60,000 bases of DNA, from positions 53,021,369 through 53,081,368 of the forward strand of contig OX442314.1 of assembly GCA_949358305.1 (NCBI GenBank), in the 5' to 3' direction. The stretch's first letter is position 1. Every line of letters starts with the position of its first letter. The notes beneath the pieces are model-generated. The model worked only from the letters and a program-made list of their open reading frames with translations. It was not told the DNA's origin and made no database searches. Origin of the DNA: Strigamia acuminata (taxonomy: Eukaryota; Arthropoda; Chilopoda; Geophilomorpha; Linotaeniidae). This document shows, piece by piece, positions 42,674-54,600 of the stretch. A program made the position numbers and the translations under genes.

Positions 42674-45600
42674 CTGCAGAAAATATTTTTAAAAAAGTTG
42701 ATTTTTCCAATGCAACAGCTGTTGCATTCGAGGTGCATTCTAAAAGTCATTTGCACCGAACGACCCGTACAACAGGTACTGTAAATGTCAAATTAAACAA
42801 CCCAATTTTTCGAGTTTAAAAAAAAAATCCGTACAAACGAGTGTAAATGTGTTTACACTCGTTTTAATGACTTTTTGAATGCGGCTAGTGTTGAGTCACT
42901 CACCTTTTCGTTAAATACGCAGTAACCCAAAAACACATACAAGCCTTGCAGCAGGGAGAAAATCTCAAAGAAATAATACAACAAGTCAACATTTTCATTA
43001 ACCGCTAACATGGCAAGTATCCAAGCTGCACCCATCAACGGCAAAAGTGCAATGTCGAGCCATAAAAGAACCCTGAAAACAATTCCAAAAATATACAGAT
43101 ACCTACAATCTGAGATTCTGAAAAAAACTATTTTGGCAAATAATTTCCTTACCGTAAATTTCCAAAATCTTCAACTTCATCTTTTAATTGCAAGCTAGCG
43201 CGAATAGCCAGAACAAACACAAAAAGATTGATCTGAAAGTGCAAATCATCAATGTTCTAAATGTTCGTTAAAAACAATGTACTAATTACCACAACGCAGC
43301 AACAAATCGGACCAACTAAACTCCAAATAACTGTCTCGTAAATAGATAGCCAACAACTAAAATAAAAATATATTTCTCATGAGATAATCCATAATGATAA
43401 TAAAATATAATTACAAAATATGGTTTCCGTAGCCATCAGCGCGAACTCCAACTGACAATCCAACGATAATGGCCGGGATTCCTAAAATGGAATTAAAGGG
43501 AATGAAATAAACAACCAAAAAATCAAGTCTGTGAATGAAATTAATTTACCGTAACCAAGCATATAATAAAATCTCATTTGCCCATGATTGATGTCACGAA
43601 GTTCGGTCAACATGCGATATAAATGGACGGCTTCGAGTAAAACCCAAGAAAACTCGCACAAGAAAAAATAATGTAGGAAGATTGCAATAATCTTGCATGG
43701 AAACTATTTTTAAAAAAAAACAAAGAGAAATATATTTTTCAAGTTACATTTTTTTAAAAAATATATATTTTGATTTGTACCTCTTTGTGTATTAAATCTG
43801 ATCTGAGTTTTAAGGCAACGAGGAAAACTAATTCTGTGACGAAAATACAAATAGTCATGTTCTTGTGTATGGTGTTGCTGTTGGTTTGCAGGCCGTGCAA
43901 TGCACAAAACACGATAAAAGCCACGAATAGCAAAACTAAAGACGATATGACGCAAGTGTAGGAAACGACACTTTCCGCGACAGTTTCTTTGACGACAAAT
44001 TCTTCATCCTGAAGATCGATTAAAACGGCGAAGCTCGACAAGTGATTGCACGTACAGTTAACTACTGTGGAATTTAGAGTGCGATCGATTATGATTAGCG
44101 TTTCACAGCCTTCGGTTGCCCATCGTCCGTTACTGCAAAAATGGCAAGAAAAAAGTTATTTTAGCTATGCTTTCTATGTATTTAGCGAATCAACCTGCTA
44201 AAATTCCACTGTCTACCATATTATCCCTACTTTTGGTGATTATTGGTGATTTCTGATAATTTTTGGTGATTTTTGGTGATTTTGGATAATTTTTGGTATT
44301 TAAGCGAATTTATACATTTTTCATCTGATTTTTAAAATTTTCTACAATTTTTTCTCCCTATTTTTGCAAATTTAAACCAAATTAACACTCTGTCTGCTAA
44401 ATTTTGCAACTTTTCTAAAATTTTTGCTAATTGTACGCTTTAAGAGCTAATTTTTCAAATAAACTTACAAATTTTATATAGTTTTAAATTAAATTTCTAC
44501 TAAATTAGTACAGAAATAGCAACAGCAAATAAAAAACCAACAACACTAATGGTTCTTTCTATTTTGGTAAATAAAAACCTTGAATCTCCTTTCCAATAAA
44601 CACACTGCGGATTCATCCGATGATGCTTGTTCACGAGTTTGAACGCGAGTCTGATGCTTTTTGGCAAATTCTGAGTTGTTTTTCTCGCACTATTCACATT
44701 GATGGAAACAATAGGAGTCGCAACGGCAAGCCCCGTTCCCCATCGTAATCTAACAAAATCAAAAATCAAAAATACATAAGCAAAATAAGTTACATAAGCG
44801 CCGTCAACCGAGCATAACTACCGAACGTCGCTGTCGTATTTTCTCGGCAAAAGAACGCCGAGAGATTGGTAAATCGTGTACGAAACCACCGCCGAATCTT
44901 TGGCACTTTCACCGGAATAAACACCCGGCGTCGTTTTGTATTTTATTCCCAGAACCGACAGCGGCAGCACCACCGACACCTCGGCACGCGTCGAATTGAA
45001 CTTCTGCGGATAATTCGTGTACTTGGGCATGACTACGGACGGTTGGTCATCGCCAGGAAAAGAGAAATCGATGAACGACGGATGATGCGTAGACGGAATG
45101 GAGTTTTGCAAAGAAATCCCTCTAACTTCCATCAACGATACCGTATCCAAGCCAAAAACTAAAAGATGAAATTGTCGCTTAATGAGTCGATCATTTTTCT
45201 TAGCAGAGCCGCAGCGAGGCAATTAATTAGTCCCCTATTAACCCGCTTTAAGCCGCACGTCGGTAAACCTCTATTTCGCGATACCAGATGGATACGGCCG
45301 AAAACGATCATTCTGCGGGTGAGCTTCAAGCTGGACTGGGACGATTTTTATGACAACGACTGTACTGCGGCGTGCGGCTTAAATTGGGGTAATAGGGTTG
45401 GTACTTGAACTAGTTCGCGATTTGATGAACAAGATACATCACTGGGTACCCATTCAACGGTAAATCCGGCAATGGAAAATTTCAGCGATGTCCCCGTATT
45501 CTTATTTTTCTTAACGGTTAATCCAACCCTTCCTCTCACCTTCCTGCAGTCCTGGTTATTTGGCTTACCCATGTTTTCCGAAGTGATCTCAAACGGTCGG

Positions 45601-48600
45601 GTAAAAGTGTCTTTCTGACTATGCGCGAGAACTTTTCCGTACTCTTCAAAATTGTATAAAACTAAATTCACGGCGCCGCCATTTAAGTCGTACAGCTGAT
45701 CCCAGTATTCTTTGTACTTTGGTTGCAAGATACGACCGGTTGTTTTGACGATATTCTATTAAACATTGTACGCGGAATGAATACAGAACGAACGCGGAAT
45801 AAATTCTGGTAAACGTATACCTGGATAAAGTCCTTATCTTGCGTGTGCGTCAAGTTTAAGCCTTTCTGAGACACTTCGTAGGCCAAAACCAGAGTGACCA
45901 ACCGGATCGTCACGAACAAGTCGTCGCCGTGGAGATTTTCCGTCGATTCCGTCGAAGCTAAAAGATCCTGCGATATTTTTACGCTCAGGTACGTGTTCAT
46001 GTCCAGTTGTTTGTTCTCCAAGTTGTGCAGCTGAATTCGATAAACGTCGATTAATTTAACATTTTTTAAAATTCTATTTCGAGTCGTGATTACCAAATCC
46101 CGCAAATCTGCAAACGCGCTCGAAGTACAATTAAACAGATTCGTCTCTTCCCAACCGTTCTCCGAATCGCAAAAGCGTTCCGCTTTTCCCTGTAACTTGT
46201 TCGGGCAATTCTGGACCGCTTTCTTTCCAAAGTAAGTTCGTTCCCACCAAATCCCGTTACTGAACGAGCGTGGACACGCGTCATAAATTACTGAAAAGAG
46301 ATAATTTCAATTTTAGACGTTCAGATTCAGACGCGTCTTTAACCGACACACAAAAACACATAACACGGACATCCGGCAGGGCTGAACTGGGAACAAATTT
46401 AGTACCGGGACATCTATTCGGATGTCGTGCGTTACGTGTGGTGATCTCACTTTATTTCGTAAATGTATTAAATAAAAATCACCACTTAAAAGATAATTGT
46501 GCTTTACGTCGCTTCGATAATCCGCCAATTCTTTACGTACCTTCGCAACCGCGCAAAGTCACTTCTGCGAAAGAATTGGAACAAGAGTGACAACGACGGC
46601 CGATGACTCCGCTTCTGCATTTGCATTGACCCGTTATTGAATTGCATTGTTTCGAAAAAGATCCCGTCAGGTAACAGTTACAATCGTAGCAAATTTCATC
46701 GTCCAAAGGACGGTAATGATTCTCCTACAAACCAAAAACCACGTCACTAAATCACAAAATCCGATTCCCAACGATCATACCTTGCAATAGCATTCGCCCG
46801 TGGTTTTATTACAATCGGCGTCGTATCCTTTATCCACCTCGCATTTGCAGGGACCACAAATCGGTGCCCCGTACCAGTTAGTGGGGCAAGACTGGTTCAC
46901 TTCCTCTTCGCAATGCTCGCCACCGTGTTGCGCGCTGCAATAACACGTATATCCGGACTTTGTTTTCGTTCTTCGACAAGTTCCGCCGTTTAAACACGGG
47001 TTGTGCCGACAAATGTCGGTGCAGTGGTCTCCAAAATATCCTGGCAGACAAGTGCATTTAGGAACACCAAACACGTCCACGCATTTACTGCTCATTGGAC
47101 ACGGATTTGATAAACACGAATTGACTTCGGGGCAGCCTTCAACAACATTCTTCTCGTCGACCGGCCGCAACCAAGAACTAGTTCTATTCCCAACTCGTAT
47201 GTCCTGAAATTGTAAGTGTTGAATGGTAAATGGAAGGAAAATCTAGAAATTCTATACAGGTTACAAGTTATACAAGTTATGTACTTTGAGGCATCCTTTG
47301 AAATTGAGTGGGTTGTTGTTTGGTTCCGAAGATTCGATTCCTCCTACGACTACTTTTCCTAAGTACTGACCCGCCACTTGGGAATCAAACTCTCCGACTT
47401 TCTAGACTCGAAGGAAATTCGTTTTTGTTTTAGATTTATGTTCGAGGTTTGATTTAAATAAATTTCGTACTTCGTAGTTGCCGTAATCTAAAGTTAACCA
47501 GACGCCTTCGGTGGTCCATTTGACTTCGATGTTGTGCCACTGTCCGTCGCTTATTTTCACTTGGTCTAAAACCAACCATTCGGAGTTAACTCGGTACCGG
47601 ACATGACCGTTTACCAACTAGAAATAAAAAAGAAGTGTTGTGGTTACATTTTGATTATTGCCGATTTAAAATTTATCAAATTTAATAGAAATTAAACAAA
47701 GCCTTTTCTAATTTCTTAAATTTTATCAAAAACTTATCAAATTTAATAAAATTTGTCAAAATCTTTATGAAAATTCATGAAATTTGTCAAAATCTTTATG
47801 AAAATTCATGAAATTTGTCAAAAACATTATAAAAATTCATAAAATTTGTAAAAATCTTTATAAAGTTCATGAAATTTGTCAAAATCTTTATGAAAATTCA
47901 TGAAATTTGTCAAAATCTTTATGAAATTTAATGAAATTTGTCAAAATCTTTATAAAAATTTATGAAATTTGTCAAAATCTTTATAAAAATTCATGAAATT
48001 TGTCAAAATCTTTATGAAAATTTATGAAATTTGTCAAAATCTTAATGAAATTGAATGAAATTTGTCAAAATCTCAAACATTCAAGAAATTAGTCCAATTG
48101 AAGAAAAAAGAATTTATAAATTTTCCAAATTTTAGATATTAATCTGTTCCAATAATTTCAAAAAGCACTCTTGCATGTCCCAAATGGGAACATTAATTAC
48201 TTGTTACGCTTTTCTGAGTAAACACAACTAATCACACAATACAACTGCACCTGCTCAACACACCACCCTTACCCACTGGACTCAATGAGAAAACACAGTG
48301 CAGCTAAAAAAAACAGTTACCAAATTCACTCAAAAATAATAACACCACAAACCTCTAACACTGCTTCTCCAGACTGTCTTATCTGTATACGCATGACGAG
48401 CGAATCGACTTGCCACGTACGTAACGACAAATTTGTGCTCCATGGAAGTTGAATAACCCGCACGTTCGAATGAAAAATCAAAAAGCTCTGTCCACTGAAG
48501 TATTTCTGCGGCTCGATACCTTAAAAGTAATCACAAAAATTCAGACAACACTCAACAACGAATTTAACCAATAACTTAAATAATTAATGCTTAGAAAAAA

Positions 48601-51600
48601 AAATGGCTGTACAAATTGTCACAAATTTACCATTATCCAAATCCTCCATAAGATCTGGACAGCATAAAAATATACACCATTTTTAATCAAATAACACGAT
48701 TAAATTTCTTTAAATCTTTATCTAAAACTTACCTTCGCTACAATCTTTACCCCCATATCCTTTCGGACAATCGCACAAAAACCGTCCCCACACTTCCCGA
48801 CACGTGCCGCCATTTTTGCACGGATGATGTGCGCAGAACTGTCTGCGCTCGGGACAACCGGCCATCGTGCCGTTATCGGCAACATGACTTTAAAAAAACA
48901 AGAGAAAATAGTTAACGGAATGTTTAAAACGTTTAGTTTTGAATAGCTTACGCGTTTAAGTCGATAAACTGATTATCGATGTACAGATCTTTGAGACAGC
49001 CGTCGAAATCTTTGTGCGTGACTTGGAAATCGGAGGGAACGGATGGAAGACCGCCCAATTGTAACGGACCCGTCAGATCCAGAAACCGATGGCAAGTGGA
49101 CGTTGGATCACTGCATCGGGGCTCCAGGTTGTGGGTTGTGACGTTGGCGCAATTGTAGTGGCCGAGTTCGTGGTCAAATAAAATGGCGACGAGAGAATCG
49201 CATTTGTCCAGGCTCAGTGTCGCCTTCTGTTAAATATGGAGATCGTGTTTAGTTTCTACTAAAATAAATGTGGTCGGGAGTTATTCGACGACTCGTTCAA
49301 TTTAAGGGTAAATAAATAAAGACATTAGTTTGTCTTGTGGTTGTCAACTCCAAGAATAACACCAACAGGTGCAGCAGTGAAGTAACAACTAATCAGTGGA
49401 CTCCCGCATGAATGTACGCATTGGGCCACTTAAAGATTATTTGAAAAGACAAATTTCAATAAATTTGGTAAGTTTAAGTTTATTTTTGATATTTTTTGAG
49501 AAATTTCATTTAATTTTTGATATTTTGTGATAAATTTTATACGAATTTCGTGTGTCTCCGCTGTTGCACGTTGCACCTGTTGCGCTTTCATTAGTCGTGC
49601 CTGTTGACGTCACCCTGAATAGAACATCGCTTAATGTAGTCGCTTTACCCGGTTGTAGTAAACTATTTCCACGGTATGCCATTCTCCATCACTGACACCA
49701 TTGGGAAGACTCGTTTTAACTCTAGAAACGTCAGTCCCCAATGAAAATGAAAACTGCACATCTCCGTTGATTATTTCCAATGCAATAAAATCGTGCTTTT
49801 CATTGTATCGGCCATTGTACAATAACAAACCATTTTTCGAACGTGTAGAAAAACTGAAAATATTTAAAATCAGAATAAAAATTTAAAAAAAATAAACCTA
49901 AAAAAAAAAATCACCTCATTCTAATATTCAATCTATGGCGTTGGCGTAAAGCCGGGAACGTTAGAAACGACGCTTGGATGAACCTTCGTGCCGTCAACTC
50001 GCAAAGGCGCGTGTGGAACGAGTAGAACGGACAATTCTCGCATATGAACCCGCCCTGAATTAGTTTAGCACAATTGGAGCCTCCTCGACAAACATTTGTA
50101 CCGCAAGATCCTGCATTCATATCAACCTCGCAATTCTTTCCTAAAACATTCAACGAATCAGCCGTCAAAGAACCACGTACGCCATTTCGGCAATTACCGG
50201 TAAATCCTTCGTTACACGCGCAAGTGTAACCGCCTTCCCTCTGCACGCACGACCCGTTTTGCCCGCACGGGTTCGAATAACACAGATTTACTTCGCTGTC
50301 GCACAAATAATGTTTTTGCATTCCTGAAAATATAAATCTCAAATAAATAAACGCTCAAAATCGCAACGACAAACCATGATTACCTGTAAAACCAGGCGGA
50401 CAAGTGCATGCAAAAGTGTTGACGGGATAGATGGGACGAAAGAGAATAGTATTGGACGAAATGAAGCCGGACGCGTTGCCAAACTTCAAAACAGACATGC
50501 ATTCCTCGAAATAGGGACAGGGTTCGCGAACACACAGATTGTCATCGAAAGGCAAGACCTAATTGTAGGATTCAATCGGATTAGTTCGACACGACATGCA
50601 CTTTTGCTGGGAGACTCACTTTGACCGTCGACAACTTGGCTAGAATAGCTCTGTTGAGGTAAACTTTTTCCATCAGATATTGTGGACTGTAAAAGTAGTC
50701 CTCGGGGTTATCCGACTTCTTTACCGAAAAGCTAACGTTTAAGATTCTCGCGTCTACGTCGGTGTCATCCTGCGAATATTTTTAAGTTAAATAAATGGGA
50801 AAAAATATATCTTGATGATAATAATAGTGTTTACCAAAATGTTAAAAATGTAAATGTTTTCTTTGGGACATGGTATGATAGCGGCTAAACCTTCGATAAA
50901 AAAGTTATATAAAGGCGATAAGAATCCTTCTTGCGACATTTCGTTTAGCCGAACTGTCACGCTGTTGTAAAGCATTGCATCGGTTACTAATAATACGGTA
51001 AGGCCACATTCAGCCCCAACTTCATTTATGCCATCTGAAAATAAAGAATAAATTCGTGTTTTTAGTTATTTATAGTTGTTTTATGTCACTTTTAAGCATT
51101 TTTAGGTCATTTTTAGTCATCTTTAGCCATTTTTAGTCATTTTAACTCATTTTAGGTCATCATAATTAATTTTTTTTTTAAGTTATACTTGTAGAATAAG
51201 ATTATAAATTGCATAAAACTAATGTAAAATCAGCAAAGAAATAAAAAAACAACTGTATTAAGGATAAAATATATGTAACAGCGAAATAAAAGCCGATATC
51301 GTTAGGAATCGGCGAGATCTGCATTGCTAATATTACATATTATTTTAGATTATGTAATTATGTTATCAAATTTATTTATAATTTCTTTTATATCAGCAAA
51401 TCTCCATCTTTGTTTATCATATTATTAATATTTATTTTTTTAGGTTTTTACAGTGAAATCAATTTTCACTGATGAATCACTGCACTGGGATGAATTTGCA
51501 GCATACAAATTATATCGACTTTTTAATGGTTGCGACTCCACGCAAAAATTCACAAACCCAACAACAAAAAAAGCATTGTTTACAAAATTTTAAGTAGGAA

Positions 51601-54600
51601 GTTTGAAATGCTAATATCCACAGAACCTGATTTTTAATTTACTTTTTTTTACTCTTTGCTTAAATCACTTTAAATTCCTTCTCCAGGATATTCCAAGATA
51701 AAAATAAATTACTTTTTAATGACACCAAAAATTATTTCAACATTTTTCTCAAGACACTGGTGGAACTAGATTCCTCAGCAGGAGAATGTAAGGTCTTAGA
51801 AAATCGAAGGGACAAGAAATAGGTTAAGAGCCAATCAGCTTCATCTCCTAATGTACGTGACCCTACTATTGACATTGACGAGTGTGGAAATATTGATTTG
51901 CTAGAGAGGCCACCAATTCATGGCCTGTGTGTCACACAGGGTTCTTCCAAATCCAAATTGCTGAGAAAATGAAATTCAGTTTCAATAACAATTTCTAGAG
52001 GTCAATGCCATTAAATTTGCTTAAATTTACTACAACGTTAAAAATAAAAATAAAAAATAAATAAAAATAAAAGAAAAAAAATTAAAAAAAATTAAAACTT
52101 TTTTCCTTCCTTTATGTAGTGACAAAATAAATTATTAACTTTTTTAGTCCTTTAAATTTAGCCAGGCATGTTTCATTCACATTTCCCGCTTTATCCTTGT
52201 TCTTATTCACCCACCCATAAAATCATATATTTACATGCTTTTTAATTAAACATAAACAACCATGCAATTCATTTTGAAATTACTTTTTCAATGTTTGCCC
52301 ATTCAGCCAATATCATTACCCTATCAATAAATTTACATAAAACATTTAACCTTCTACACATGTGTTCATTTTTCTAAATTCTTTTTACCACATAGTGCGC
52401 CATAATAAACTCATCAAGCGTAGTATGCACATTCATAAAGTCATTTAGACTAAACTGCTTGTGAACACATTTCTGCCTACTGTTTAATTTATGCAGGTGG
52501 CAGTTCCAAAACAGCTTCTGCAGCTGTTGGATTTTGCACACTGAGGCCCCATGACAACTAAATGCAATTTTCTGGTTCTTTGAGACATTAAAGTTAAAAG
52601 CACCCTAAATATTTCAAAGAATTAAATGGTAGAAATGCTCTCTTGAGTAAAACCACATATTAAAATGGCGACAATGATGGCATAAATTCGGATTGTAGTC
52701 AAGCAGCAAAGTGCATGACAATATTAAAAGCAGTTCCCCATTTAATTCACACTGGGAGAAAAAAACATAATTACAGTGTAAACAATTTTCCGACATCGAT
52801 GACATTATCATAAATTAGAGCCAATAAAATTCCTTCCGTGTAGAGATCCCTTCGGTTCAAAAATATATTATACAGTGCACAGTCGTTATACTAAACGGAA
52901 ACTAACACTTTTTATAACGAGGCTCGACCAATTTCAACGCTAATTCTTCACCGGTGAACTATACTAACCTGAAACACTAACTTCCATGGCTGCGTGAATG
53001 TGAACATTCGTGTTCAGATTCCGACTGAGTTTAATCTCTCCGGTTGTCGTGTTGAGCAGCAACAAATTGGCATTATTCCCAGACACGAAGCGATAAGTCA
53101 AATTATCGCTAACGTCGGCGTCAAACGCCGGAACCCTCCCGATCACATCGGTGGGAAAGTGATTCTTAAAGTTATTGAACACTATCCGAAAACTCTCCAA
53201 AACGGGCGCATTGTCGTTCACATCCTGAATCCAAACCTCGACGTTGGCTTCATTTTGTAACGGAGGCGAAGCCGCTCGGATGACCAACTCAAACTTCTTC
53301 TTCGGCGATTCGTAATCCAGTTCGACTCTGGAAGTAAGTTCGGCCACGTCACCCCGAGTCGTCAAGACGAAAGCACCCGCATCGGGTCCCCCCGCAATGC
53401 TGTAAATGATATCGGCATTTGAACCTTCGTCCGGATCGACGGCCCGTATTTCGCCGATGGTCGATCCTATGGGACTGTTTTCGGCCACAAACAGTTTAAA
53501 GCGGTCCGTTGCAAACTTGGGAGGATTATCGTTGACATCGTCCACATTTATCGTTATGTTCACCGCGGACTGGAGCGCCGGACTTCCTCTGTCCACCGCA
53601 AACGCCTTCAACGAGTACTGCGGGGTCGTTTCCCTGTCCAAAAGCCTCTCTATTCGGATTATCCCCGAAGTGGGATCGATGTTGAAGAACCCGTTGCCGT
53701 CGTTGCCGCCAACAAAAGTATATCGTATTCGTCCGTTGAGTCCCTGGTCTTCGTCCACGGCCGACAGTTGCAGAATGCTCGTCCCGATCAGCGCATCCTC
53801 GCGAATATCTCCGACATAACTACTTTCGCCGAACTTTGGCGGATTGTCGTTGACGTCCAAAACCACGATTTCGACGTCCGTAGTGTCGGATAACGGCGGA
53901 ATGCCGTGGTCCTGCGCAGTCACGGTTACGGTATATCCCGCCTTGGTCTCCCTGTCGAGCTCCTTCACGGTCACGATGGCTCCGGACACCGGGTTGATTT
54001 CAAACTCGCCGACTTCGTCCATAGTGTACGTTATCCGCGCATTCTCGCCAACGTCGCCATCGCTCGCCAACATCACCAACACGGTAGTTCCCACCGGCAC
54101 GTCCTCCAGAACGGTGACCGAGTACGGAGTGGGCTCGAACATCGGTCGGTGAGTGTTCGCATCCGTCACGTTAATCTTGACCAAAGCGTTGGCGGATCTT
54201 CCGCCGGCATCGACGGCCGTGACGGTCAACTCGAAATACTTCTCCATTTTGTAATCCAGCGGCTGGGCGATCGAAATGAGCCCCAAACCCGATTGGCTGT
54301 TCATGTTAAACCTTCCCCTGCTGTTCCCGTCCGTTATCTGGTACGTCAGTTTGGGGCTTTCGTCCAAATCCGTCGCCGTCACGCTCACCACCGAAGTTCC
54401 CGGCGGATCGGTCTCCGAAATGATCGCCTCGTACGCCTTGGGTTCGAAAACCGGATCGTTGTCGTTGATGTCGTGCACAACTATCGTGACGGACGCCGTG
54501 GACGTCTTCGCCGGGGTTCCGTGATCCGATGCTTCCACGATAAACTCGTACGACCCCCTCTCCTCCCTATCCACCTCCCTCACCGTGCCGATCCACCCGG

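Noticed and set aside
42337-42692. Plus-strand ORFs over the CELSR tail
   Set aside because: Antisense to exons 25 and 26, whose frames and splice sites are consistent.
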